A stretch of 6,395 nucleotides of DNA. It comes from Acidobacteriota bacterium (GTDB lineage Bacteria > Acidobacteriota > Blastocatellia > RBC074). This document shows, piece after piece, positions 1 to 5,292 of this stretch. Both the position numbers and the translations under genes were made by a program. The DNA is taken from contig JABFSD010001233.1 of assembly GCA_013140935.1 (NCBI GenBank), forward strand, positions 1 through 6,395, in the 5' to 3' direction. Position 1 is the stretch's first letter; every line of letters starts with the position of its first letter. The notes beneath the pieces are model-generated. The model was not told where the DNA came from, ran no database searches, and worked only from the letters and a program-made list of their open reading frames with translations.

Positions 1-235
1 CTGTTAGCAATTGCAAGCTCCAATGTTCAAGTTTGCGTAAATCGGCAGCGGCAAGTTGCTTCTTTGCCCAAGCGGGCAGCGCGCCATAACGTGCTTCGAG
101 CATTTTGGTAAGCATCTTTTGCGCTTCTTTCTTTTCACCTTTCTTTTCACCGCGCGTTTCGGCTTGTTCCTCACCGGAAAGCATCAGATCGCCGATCAGT
201 GGAATATCAATCAAATACTCGCGTGTAATCTTCAT
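1..235 (-). CDS. Candidate intragenic small protein (RpnS-like) from internal start of the left-edge Rpn gene, partial
   Basis: The ATG at 235 is residue 193 of the longer protein and in frame with it. It is preceded by GAGGAGGT, the best Shine-Dalgarno match I found in the window, with 11 nt between AGGAGG and ATG. The visible product is 78 residues: a hydrophobic patch (YLIDIPLIGDLML), the GEKKGEKK repeat about 28 residues in, then the DUF4351-like end, running off the window. It lacks the nuclease residues. In described Rpn systems, the C-terminal domain is translated on its own and blocks the toxic full-length protein. Seen: the start signal and domain boundary. Inferred: that it is translated and acts as an antitoxin. 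The GAG GAG codons could instead reflect ordinary Glu-Glu coding. Confidence 0.4.
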   Translation of the reverse strand, partial: MKITREYLIDIPLIGDLMLSGEEQAETRGEKKGEKKEAQKMLTKMLEARYGALPAWAKKQLAAADLRKLEHWSLQLLT

Positions 236-811
236 ACGTTTGTTTACCTCCTCGGTGACTATCTTCTCTGCGCCGCGCAGCTTTGACAAGATGATGAGTT
301 TGAGGGCTTCGTCTATTGCTTGTTTTTCGGGCAGGGCGAGCAGCTTTTCGATGATGCGGCGACTGGCGGTGATAACGTCGTCAATGTCACACAAGATTGC
401 CAACAGGTTGTCGGCGATGGAATCGCTATCGAGTAACGGACGGCCATCCAGTTCGCGGAGGTAAATCACGTTGTAAGAAAACCGCAATCGTTGCTCGCGG
501 ATGTAAGCTTTCCGTCTGGGCTTTTTCTTGCCGATATACAACACGATTTGCCACGGTTCCTGTCCATACGTGCGTCGCAGATAAGCATAATACTCCAGCA
601 TCCGCCACGGCATTTCAGGGTCATCTTCTAGCTGAATTTCCAGATGCAGAATGCGTCCCGATTTCAGCCGCGCAACCAGATCAATGCGCCGCATTTTGAC
701 TGAAGGTTGTTCGACGTTGAGCCAAGCCTCGACCTTTTCACCCGACAACTGTTCAACCAAACGGGTCGGATTCGACAGCAGTAATTCTTTGAGCGTCGTA
801 TCAAATTTCAT
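1..811 (-). CDS. Rpn-like PD-(D/E)XK nuclease with DUF4351-like tail, 3'-truncated by window edge
   Basis: The frame is open from the ATG at 811 to the left edge, giving 270 codons and no stop, so the gene is partial. The N-terminal half resembles the PD-(D/E)XK fold of Rpn/transposase-like proteins: D44 in RRIDLVARL, then E58-x-Q60 in HLEIQLED, a D...ExQ form of the active site. Residues about 150-215 are helical. A charged stretch with two GEKK units (221-228) follows, and then LEARYGALPAWAKKQL and LEHWSLQLL, which look like the DUF4351 C-terminal domain. Its start is 4 bases past the stop of the upstream oxidoreductase gene; GGTGA lies 4 nt before the ATG, so coupling is likely. Family knowledge suggests DNA cleavage in the cytoplasm with a role in recombination or phage defence; the exact role is not visible. 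An internal start is annotated separately. The nuclease-fold call is fairly firm; the subfamily is uncertain. Confidence 0.75.
   Translation of the reverse strand, partial: MKFDTTLKELLLSNPTRLVEQLSGEKVEAWLNVEQPSVKMRRIDLVARLKSGRILHLEIQLEDDPEMPWRMLEYYAYLRRTYGQEPWQIVLYIGKKKPRRKAYIREQRLRFSYNVIYLRELDGRPLLDSDSIADNLLAILCDIDDVITASRRIIEKLLALPEKQAIDEALKLIILSKLRGAEKIVTEEVNKRMKITREYLIDIPLIGDLMLSGEEQAETRGEKKGEKKEAQKMLTKMLEARYGALPAWAKKQLAAADLRKLEHWSLQLLT
128..151 (-). repeat. 12-bp direct repeat, 2 perfect copies, coding GEKK x2
   Basis: The minus-strand unit GGTGAAAAGAAA occurs twice with no mismatch (140-151 and 128-139) and codes for GEKKGEKK, residues 221-228 of the left-edge Rpn-like protein. It is the short counterpart of the eight-copy 12-bp repeat in the other Rpn gene. 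Two copies alone could be chance; the matching unit size and matching position relative to the C-terminal domain make it notable. Confidence 0.7.
247..252 (-). promoter_or_regulatory. Internal Shine-Dalgarno AGGAGG inside Rpn-like gene
   Basis: The minus strand reads GAGGAGGTAAAC across 253-242, within the codons for Glu-Glu-Val. AGGAGG ends 11 nt before the ATG at 235. A full AGGAGG core was not seen in front of any of the main gene starts in the window. This site decides the proposed internal start. Confidence 0.5.
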
Positions 812-815
812 GCCT

Positions 816-2219
816 TCACCGATTCGCGCTCATCGCGCGATAACCAAGCTCCAAGCCTTTGGTCGTCGTGTAATACTTTGCCAGCATATTCGGATTTTCC
901 CACCCAGGCAGCGTTTTCGTATCGCGCAAATAACCAAAGAAGCGCGCGGCGACTTGCGCGAAATGAGCTTCATGGCCGTCGCGGTATTTGTCAGGAAAGG
1001 TCACGCGCAGCTTGTCGCCTTCGTCCGCTGTCGCCACGCCGGGATATTTCGCTTGCTGCGCCGCGACTTTCTTTTGCAGTGCAGCAAAGATCGCAGCCTT
1101 GTCCGCCGCGTTGTTCGGAATCACGTGAATCGTGTGTTGTTGCGCCTGTTTGACTTCGACGCGTGATTTCGTGCCCTTGAACCATGCTACGTGCGTATCG
1201 CCTCCGCCCGCCGGAGCTTCGTAATTCCAAATCACATCAAGCTTGGCGTGTAAGCCGCGCAAGGCGTAAGTCATCGAACCGTTGCAGAAATAATCCAGCT
1301 TGTCGTCTTTGATATTCGGCGCGAGATAGGCGGGCCAATTGGCTTCGCCCGTGACGCGCTTGAATTCGTCTTTGCTCATCACGGTCAGCCAGCGTTTGCC
1401 GCTGATGACATTCACGTCTTTGCGATAATCAATTACTTGATCGGGCAGCGTCATCCATTGCACTAAATCAACCAAGTGCGTGCCGACATCGGCGACGCCT
1501 TCGCCTTGCTGCTTGATGTCGAAAAACCACGCCGGGCGAATGTTCACTGCGCCTGATACGACTTTGTAAAGGTGATGAATGCTTTCCATATAAATTGCCG
1601 GATCGCTTTCAGAACCTTTTTGCAGTGTGCCGAACACTGCGGCGTCGTTGATGAGTTCGCGTTGCAACATCGTCGTGATTTCAGACCGCTCGGTCATAAT
1701 GTCGTAAGCGATCAGCTTCTTTGCTTCAGCCGTTTTCAGCGTCGCTTCCAGCTTCGGGAATTCCGCCGCGTTGATGATCCACGGCTTATCAATCAGCGCG
1801 TTGATGCCGTGCTCGACCGAAGCCTTGATGCGGTCAATCTTGCCGTTGTTGCGTCCGGCCATAATGACGACGTTGCCCGGCTTGTCGCGCAACATCCGCG
1901 CAAGCGGATCGTTGCTCGTGTGAATCTCCAACTCCCAATTCGTCGGGCTGGCCGCGCGCGTATTGAAGCCGTTGATGCGTTTGAGATGTTCGTTCAGATC
2001 GAAACCAAGCGGCGCGTAAATGTTCACCGTTGGAGCTACGCCGGGAAACATTTCGCGTTGGACGAGTGCCGCGTGAAAATGTCCGGGGTCGAGCGTCATT
2101 AAGCGAATATCAGACATGGTCTTTTGCGAAGTTTGCGCAGCTGTGTGAACGAGTAACGAAGCCACAAAGATGAACCCGCCCAGCCATAGCAGGCGCGCAA
2201 GGGTGATAGTTGATTTCAT
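816..2219 (-). CDS. Exported Gfo/Idh/MocA-like oxidoreductase with Oxidoreduct_C-type tail
   Basis: The product is 467 residues from the ATG at 2219, stop TGA at 816-818. This start gives a clean signal peptide: [10 protein letters not shown], a hydrophobic core [14 protein letters not shown] (11-23), then HTAAQ with probable signal peptidase I cleavage near residue 28. No twin-arginine is present. The mature part opens with [15 protein letters not shown] (41-53) in place of a classical GxGxxG loop, followed by [22 protein letters not shown] (DKP 144-146, the usual EKP position) and [15 protein letters not shown] (241-255), which lines the substrate side. The C-terminal half matches the putative-oxidoreductase C-terminal family. 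The probable role is NAD(P)-linked sugar or glycoside oxidoreduction outside the cytoplasm; the substrate is unknown. The frame extends up to an ATG at 2300 that overlaps the upstream rpn stop (ATGA), but this would bury the signal peptide 27 residues in. No Shine-Dalgarno is visible at 2219. Confidence 0.85.
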   Translation of the reverse strand: MKSTITLARLLWLGGFIFVASLLVHTAAQTSQKTMSDIRLMTLDPGHFHAALVQREMFPGVAPTVNIYAPLGFDLNEHLKRINGFNTRAASPTNWELEIHTSNDPLARMLRDKPGNVVIMAGRNNGKIDRIKASVEHGINALIDKPWIINAAEFPKLEATLKTAEAKKLIAYDIMTERSEITTMLQRELINDAAVFGTLQKGSESDPAIYMESIHHLYKVVSGAVNIRPAWFFDIKQQGEGVADVGTHLVDLVQWMTLPDQVIDYRKDVNVISGKRWLTVMSKDEFKRVTGEANWPAYLAPNIKDDKLDYFCNGSMTYALRGLHAKLDVIWNYEAPAGGGDTHVAWFKGTKSRVEVKQAQQHTIHVIPNNAADKAAIFAALQKKVAAQQAKYPGVATADEGDKLRVTFPDKYRDGHEAHFAQVAARFFGYLRDTKTLPGWENPNMLAKYYTTTKGLELGYRAMSANR

Positions 2220-2296
2220 AGGTGTTTGATTTTCAGCAGAGCGCAACTCGCTCAATTGGATGGTAGAGCGGCTATGCCCAGAGGCCAACCGCAAGG
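2220..2296. other. 77-base spacer between rpn and oxidoreductase genes, with small hairpin and tRNA-D-arm-like stretch
   Basis: This is the only gap over 15 bases within the minus-strand cluster. It holds a 5-bp inverted repeat, gagcg/cgctc with a 5-nt loop, at 2239-2253. It has no U-tract, so it is not a convincing terminator. The plus strand at 2250-2269 reads GCTC, a 12-nt loop, then GAGC, like a tRNA D-arm, but no matching anticodon stem or T-arm follows. No promoter is evident. Confidence 0.35.
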
Positions 2297-2686
2297 TCAT
2301 TGCAGCAGCGAGCTGGCGGGTTGACCGGACTTGTCGGCCAACCAGTGCTGCAATTCCGCCAGCGAAACAAAGTCCAACAACGCTTCACTGAATGCTTCCA
2401 GCGACTCGCTGGAAAGATCACGGACTTGCGCCTGTGTCGCTTCATCAATTGTTCCGAAACGGTGCTGCGTTTGGCGTAGCACCACCCCGATCAGTGTTTC
2501 TTGTCGTCCTTCTTGTCGTCCTTCTTGTCGTCCTTCTTGTCGTCCTTCTTGTCGTCCTTCTTGTCGTCCTTCTTGTCGTCCTTCTTGTCGTCCTTCCGCA
2601 AGCCCTTCCTGTTTCCATCTTTCTTTCCAGGCTCGCGCAAAGGGCGCGGCATCGCCAAGTTCCTCGTATTGGATAACTTCTTGCAT
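2297..2686 (-). CDS. Candidate intragenic antitoxin (RpnS-like) from internal start of the Rpn gene
   Basis: The ATG at 2686 is residue 235 of the Rpn protein, in frame, giving a 129-residue product with the same stop. AAGGAG lies 12 nt upstream, slightly long spacing but much stronger than the signal at the parent start. The product has a short acidic and aromatic helix, the eight EGRQ units (residues 31-62 of the small form) and the DUF4351-like end, and lacks all nuclease residues. In characterised enterobacterial Rpn loci a C-terminal small protein made this way binds and inhibits the full-length toxin, and its dimerising helix can hold four-residue repeats that vary in number. The architecture here fits that description closely. 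Translation and inhibition are inferred, not shown. Confidence 0.5.
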   Translation of the reverse strand: MQEVIQYEELGDAAPFARAWKERWKQEGLAEGRQEGRQEGRQEGRQEGRQEGRQEGRQEGRQETLIGVVLRQTQHRFGTIDEATQAQVRDLSSESLEAFSEALLDFVSLAELQHWLADKSGQPASSLLQ

Positions 2687-3388
2687 AGCTGTCTCAATCT
2701 CCTTTTCTTTGATTTGTTTGCCCGCACTGGACAAATAGGTCAACAACGATTCGAGAAAATCCAGTGTTTGCACCCGCGCCATTTCGCGCAGGTTGCGAAA
2801 GATGTCCGGCAATCGTTTGCCCAAATCGTCGCTGAAAATATACCGCAACAAGGCCAGCCCCGTCCGCAAACGTGCGTGGCCTTTGATTTCTTCGCTGGCG
2901 CGCAACGACAGGTCGCGCAGGTCGTATTCAAAATCCGGCAGAAATTTTTGTAACGCGGGCAAGCCCGTCGTTTCGATCAAGGCATTGAATTGCCGCGAAA
3001 CGTTCCAGCGCGCTTCGCCGTGATAAAACACGATGGGGATGACGGGCGGCAAACGCTGGCAGCCCTGTTCAAACAGCCGCTCCCAAAACCGCACGAGATA
3101 ACGCAGCAGTTGAAATGCTACCCAGATGTCGGGCGCGCTCTTGTGTTCGAGCAGCAAATAAACATAGAGCTGCTCGCCCGTCATCAAACGCACCCGAAAC
3201 AGCAAGTCAGAGAAATGCCCTTGCAGCTTCGGATCAAGAAAACTCTCGCTTTCGAGCGCCAGCGTATCCAAATCCAGCGCCGCGACGATTTCTTCCGGCA
3301 GATAGTTGCGAATGAAGTCCGCCGTCGTCGCCGTATCGCCAAACAGCCGTTTGAAAAATCTGTCGTGAGGATTATTGACTTCAGCCAT
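2297..3388 (-). CDS. Rpn family recombination-promoting nuclease / Transposase_31-type protein
   Basis: The product is 363 residues. The start ATG at 3388 places the family signature HDRFFKRLF at residues 8-16, as expected for this family. The PD-(D/E)XK core is visible: D61 in [10 protein letters not shown]81-H-K83 in LLLEHKS, and a following Q93-LL-R-Y motif. [11 protein letters not shown] (118-128) is also typical. Residues about 170-260 are helical, then eight tandem EGRQ units (265-296), then a DUF4351-like end (about 297-350: [23 protein letters not shown]). Length is normal for the family and nothing looks broken. Such proteins are Mg-dependent DNA endonucleases linked to RecA-independent recombination and, more recently, to phage defence as toxins. 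The gene sits 14 bases after an oxidoreductase gene and 77 before another; this setting is odd and suggests insertion into a metabolic operon. No Shine-Dalgarno at the main start; translation may be coupled. A strong internal start is annotated separately. Confidence 0.92.
   Translation of the reverse strand: MAEVNNPHDRFFKRLFGDTATTADFIRNYLPEEIVAALDLDTLALESESFLDPKLQGHFSDLLFRVRLMTGEQLYVYLLLEHKSAPDIWVAFQLLRYLVRFWERLFEQGCQRLPPVIPIVFYHGEARWNVSRQFNALIETTGLPALQKFLPDFEYDLRDLSLRASEEIKGHARLRTGLALLRYIFSDDLGKRLPDIFRNLREMARVQTLDFLESLLTYLSSAGKQIKEKEIETAMQEVIQYEELGDAAPFARAWKERWKQEGLAEGRQEGRQEGRQEGRQEGRQEGRQEGRQEGRQETLIGVVLRQTQHRFGTIDEATQAQVRDLSSESLEAFSEALLDFVSLAELQHWLADKSGQPASSLLQ
2501..2596 (-). repeat. 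12-bp tandem repeat, 8 perfect copies, coding (EGRQ)8
   Basis: The minus-strand unit GAAGGACGACAA (plus strand ttgtcgtccttc) is repeated eight times without a single substitution over 96 bases. It codes for EGRQ at Rpn residues 265-296, probably a long charged helix or coiled coil. The unit is a multiple of three, so gain or loss of copies keeps the frame and only changes helix length. Lack of synonymous variation points to recent expansion or ongoing slippage. Each unit also contains AAGGA on the coding strand. Confidence 0.97.
2699..2704 (-). promoter_or_regulatory. Internal Shine-Dalgarno AAGGAG inside the Rpn gene
   Basis: The minus strand reads AAAGAAAAGGAGATTGAG across the Lys/Glu-rich codons 227-232. 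AAGGAG ends 12 nt before the in-frame ATG at 2686. The purine-rich run could come from Lys-Glu codons alone, but the same arrangement occurs in the second Rpn gene at nearly the same spacing. Confidence 0.45.
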
Positions 3389-3402
3389 AGCTTAACTTGG
3401 GC

Positions 3403-4383
3403 TTACTTGCCTTGCATCACTTCCGCTAATTTCACCGCCGCGCCGCCGCGCGCTTTGCTCAAATCGGCGGCTTCCATAAACGCGATGAGTTCGAGTGTTT
3501 CTTCTGGTTGAATGGGCGGCACGCCGGTTTGAAAGAATTTCAAAACCTCTACGACCAGCGGACGATAATCTACCTTCAGCGGCAACGGCGTCTGAAGCGT
3601 TGCTTTCATCCCATAAACAATCGCGCCGTAATCCTGCTTGCCTTGCGTGACGCCGCGCATCGTGCCGATGCGTCCATCACGCCACACGCCCGTGACCGTA
3701 TCGCCGCCCGCCGCCTTGACGCGCGTAACCGATTCACAACCCGCGCCCATCAACGTGTAAAGCGTCTCGACCGCGTGAATGCCATACCAAAACAAATCGG
3801 GATGATGCGGCTCGAAATTTTCGGGGCCGTAGGCATAAGCGCCCGTGATGCCGCCGTGTTTGTCACTGTTTTTAATTGCTTGCACATCCGTAGCGAAACG
3901 CAAACTCGATGTGCTGAAAAACGGCACGTTCGCCGCTTTCGACAGCCGCACGATTTCAGCCGCGTCGGCATAACTCGCCGTGAAGGGCTTATCAATGAAT
4001 ACGCGCTTGCCCGCTTTAAGAACGGGCTTGACCTGCGCGAGATGCGGGCGACCGTCTACGCTCATCAGCAACACGCAGTCCACTTTGGCGAGCAGCTTTT
4101 CGATGGAATCCACAATCTCGACGCCGTATTTGGTGGCGATCTCTTCGGCGAATTTGTCTACGCGCGTGCGGCTCGATTCGACATCGGGGCTGCCGCCTTT
4201 GAAAGCGGCTACGACACGCGCGCCGAGCAGATAGCCGGGATCGGTCTTGTCATTGAGCAACTTGGTGAAAGCGGGTACGTGCGAAGTGTCCGTGCCGATG
4301 ATGCCGACTTTGATTTCAGATTGCGCAGTTGCATCAAACACACAGACCAATGCGATGAAGAGGGAAGCGATAATTTGTTTCAT
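3403..4383 (-). CDS. Exported Gfo/Idh/MocA family oxidoreductase
   Basis: The product is 326 residues. The N-terminus is a Sec-type signal peptide: MKQ, hydrophobic core [13 protein letters not shown] (4-16), then DATAQ with likely cleavage after A20; no twin-arginine and no lipobox. The mature part begins directly with a Rossmann strand and loop, [11 protein letters not shown] (25-35), then [14 protein letters not shown] (101-114), VFIDKPF (DKP 131-133 in place of EKP) and [20 protein letters not shown] (194-213), where H203 is a candidate catalytic or substrate-side residue. The C-terminal helix is typical and length is normal for the family. The probable role is NAD(P)-dependent oxidoreduction of a sugar or derivative outside the cytoplasm; substrate unknown. 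It starts 3 bases after the nagB stop without a visible Shine-Dalgarno, so translation is probably coupled to nagB, which suggests an amino-sugar or polysaccharide context. It ends 14 bases before the Rpn gene. Confidence 0.88.
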   Translation of the reverse strand: MKQIIASLFIALVCVFDATAQSEIKVGIIGTDTSHVPAFTKLLNDKTDPGYLLGARVVAAFKGGSPDVESSRTRVDKFAEEIATKYGVEIVDSIEKLLAKVDCVLLMSVDGRPHLAQVKPVLKAGKRVFIDKPFTASYADAAEIVRLSKAANVPFFSTSSLRFATDVQAIKNSDKHGGITGAYAYGPENFEPHHPDLFWYGIHAVETLYTLMGAGCESVTRVKAAGGDTVTGVWRDGRIGTMRGVTQGKQDYGAIVYGMKATLQTPLPLKVDYRPLVVEVLKFFQTGVPPIQPEETLELIAFMEAADLSKARGGAAVKLAEVMQGK

Positions 4384-4386
4384 AGT

Positions 4387-5124
4387 TTATTTGTTCGTTA
4401 AGAGCGATGCAGAAGCATCATCGAGATAAACCGTCGTATTCGCGTGCGTCCGCAAAATCGAAGCCGGAGCCAGCGGCGAGATTTCGCCTTCCAGACAATG
4501 CTTCACAGCTTGTGCTTTGCGCACGTCAGGTACGATGCAAATGATTTCGTTTGCTTTAAGAATCTGTTTGATCGTCATCGAGATGGCTTGTTGCGGCACT
4601 TCGTTGAGTCCCGCAAACCAGCCTTCGCCGACTTGTTGCATGCGGCAGGCTTCGTCGAGATTGACGACGATGTAAGCCGCTTCGTTTTCAAAATCAGCGG
4701 GCGGATCGTTAAACGCCAGATGTCCGTTTTCGCCGATGCCGACGAAGGCTACGTCAATGGGCGCGGCTTGAATCAACGCGCCGATGTCGTCGCAAACCTG
4801 TTGCGCATCGGCTTCGCCATTGAGCAGGTGATAGTTCGTCATGCCGGTCGGCGTGATGAAACGTTCGATCAGGTATTTGCGAAAGCTCGCCGGATGCGTG
4901 AGCGGCAGCCCGACGTATTCATCCAGGTGAAACATCTCTACGCGCGACCAATCAATGTCCGGCGCAGCCACCAGCGCCGCTAAAAATTCAAACTGCGATG
5001 CGCCCGTCGCCGCGATGATGCGTGCGCATCCGCGTGCCGCAATCGCGCGGTTGATAGCTTCTGCCGCTTGCGCAGCCGCCGCCAATCCGAGTTGGCTTTT
5101 GTCAGGGAACACTCGTAGTATCAC
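4387..5124 (-). CDS. nagB: Glucosamine-6-phosphate deaminase (NagB-like)
   Basis: The product is 245 residues from a GTG start at 5124, close to family length; no longer start is supported, and GAGG sits 10 nt upstream. The enzyme converts glucosamine 6-phosphate to fructose 6-phosphate and ammonia in the cytosol, the last step of amino-sugar catabolism. Visible motifs: the phosphate loop [13 protein letters not shown] (36-48), HLDEYVGL (66-73; D68 matches the general acid-base Asp72 of E. coli NagB), [16 protein letters not shown] (127-142; H135 matches His143), [12 protein letters not shown] (202-213) and [14 protein letters not shown] (222-235). In the GENGH-FNDP block, Asn133 and Asp140 stand where E. 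coli has Asp141 and Glu148; this is a form I associate with a NagB subgroup of non-proteobacterial phyla. It is first in the leftward cluster and 168 bases from a divergent transporter. 6-phosphogluconolactonase, a related fold, is less likely given the LDEYVGL and GHLAFN motifs. Confidence 0.88.
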   Translation of the reverse strand: MILRVFPDKSQLGLAAAAQAAEAINRAIAARGCARIIAATGASQFEFLAALVAAPDIDWSRVEMFHLDEYVGLPLTHPASFRKYLIERFITPTGMTNYHLLNGEADAQQVCDDIGALIQAAPIDVAFVGIGENGHLAFNDPPADFENEAAYIVVNLDEACRMQQVGEGWFAGLNEVPQQAISMTIKQILKANEIICIVPDVRKAQAVKHCLEGEISPLAPASILRTHANTTVYLDDASASLLTNK

Positions 5125-5223
5125 GTCTCGTTTGCCTCGTTGTTTGGAAGTAGTGGTTGGAACCGATCAACGCGGCGTAGCCTCTCACACAATTCCGAAA
5201 GCATGCAAGAAATTCACTTTGCG

Positions 5224-5255
5224 GCGTCAGTTCACCAGCCGTAACGGACTGACGC
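5224..5255. promoter_or_regulatory. Inverted repeat in the divergent spacer, candidate operator or leader hairpin
   Basis: GCGTCAGT (5224-5231) and ACTGACGC (5248-5255) are perfect 8-bp arms around a 16-nt centre that itself holds CCGT-A-ACGG (5239-5247). It lies 37 bases before the transporter start and about 100 bases before the nagB start, inside the 168-base divergent spacer 5125-5292. It could be a dyad for a regulator serving both sides, or a stem-loop in the transporter leader. I see no confident -35/-10 pair on either strand of this spacer. Confidence 0.35.
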
Positions 5256-5292
5256 GCGTTCAGCTTTCGTGTGCAAGCACTGACCAAACCTA

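Noticed and set aside
56..464. Plus-strand open frames opposite the left-edge Rpn-like gene
   Set aside because: Compositionally like antisense shadow and overlapping a minus-strand frame with nuclease motifs and a clear start.
2239..2253. Hairpin gagcg/cgctc as an intrinsic terminator after the Rpn gene
   Set aside because: The stem is only 5 bp and is not followed by a U-run on the minus strand.
2220..2300. A longer start for the second oxidoreductase at ATG 2300, overlapping the Rpn stop as ATGA
   Set aside because: It would place 27 polar residues before an obvious signal peptide that begins at the ATG at 2219; I kept the shorter form, though the overlap could still aid ribosome re-initiation.
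2501..2596. Tandem repeat as a CRISPR array or mobile-element end
   Set aside because: Units are 12 bp, directly adjacent with no spacers, and in frame within a coding gene.
2331..2738. Plus-strand open frames across the repeat giving CRPS, LLVV or FLSS repeats
   Set aside because: They are by-products of the 12-bp repeat keeping every frame open; no start signal or family features, and the minus-strand Rpn protein explains the region.
2297..3388. The Rpn gene as a true insertion sequence transposase
   Set aside because: No terminal inverted repeats or target duplications could be seen at its edges; the family name reflects old annotation of a PD-(D/E)XK nuclease.
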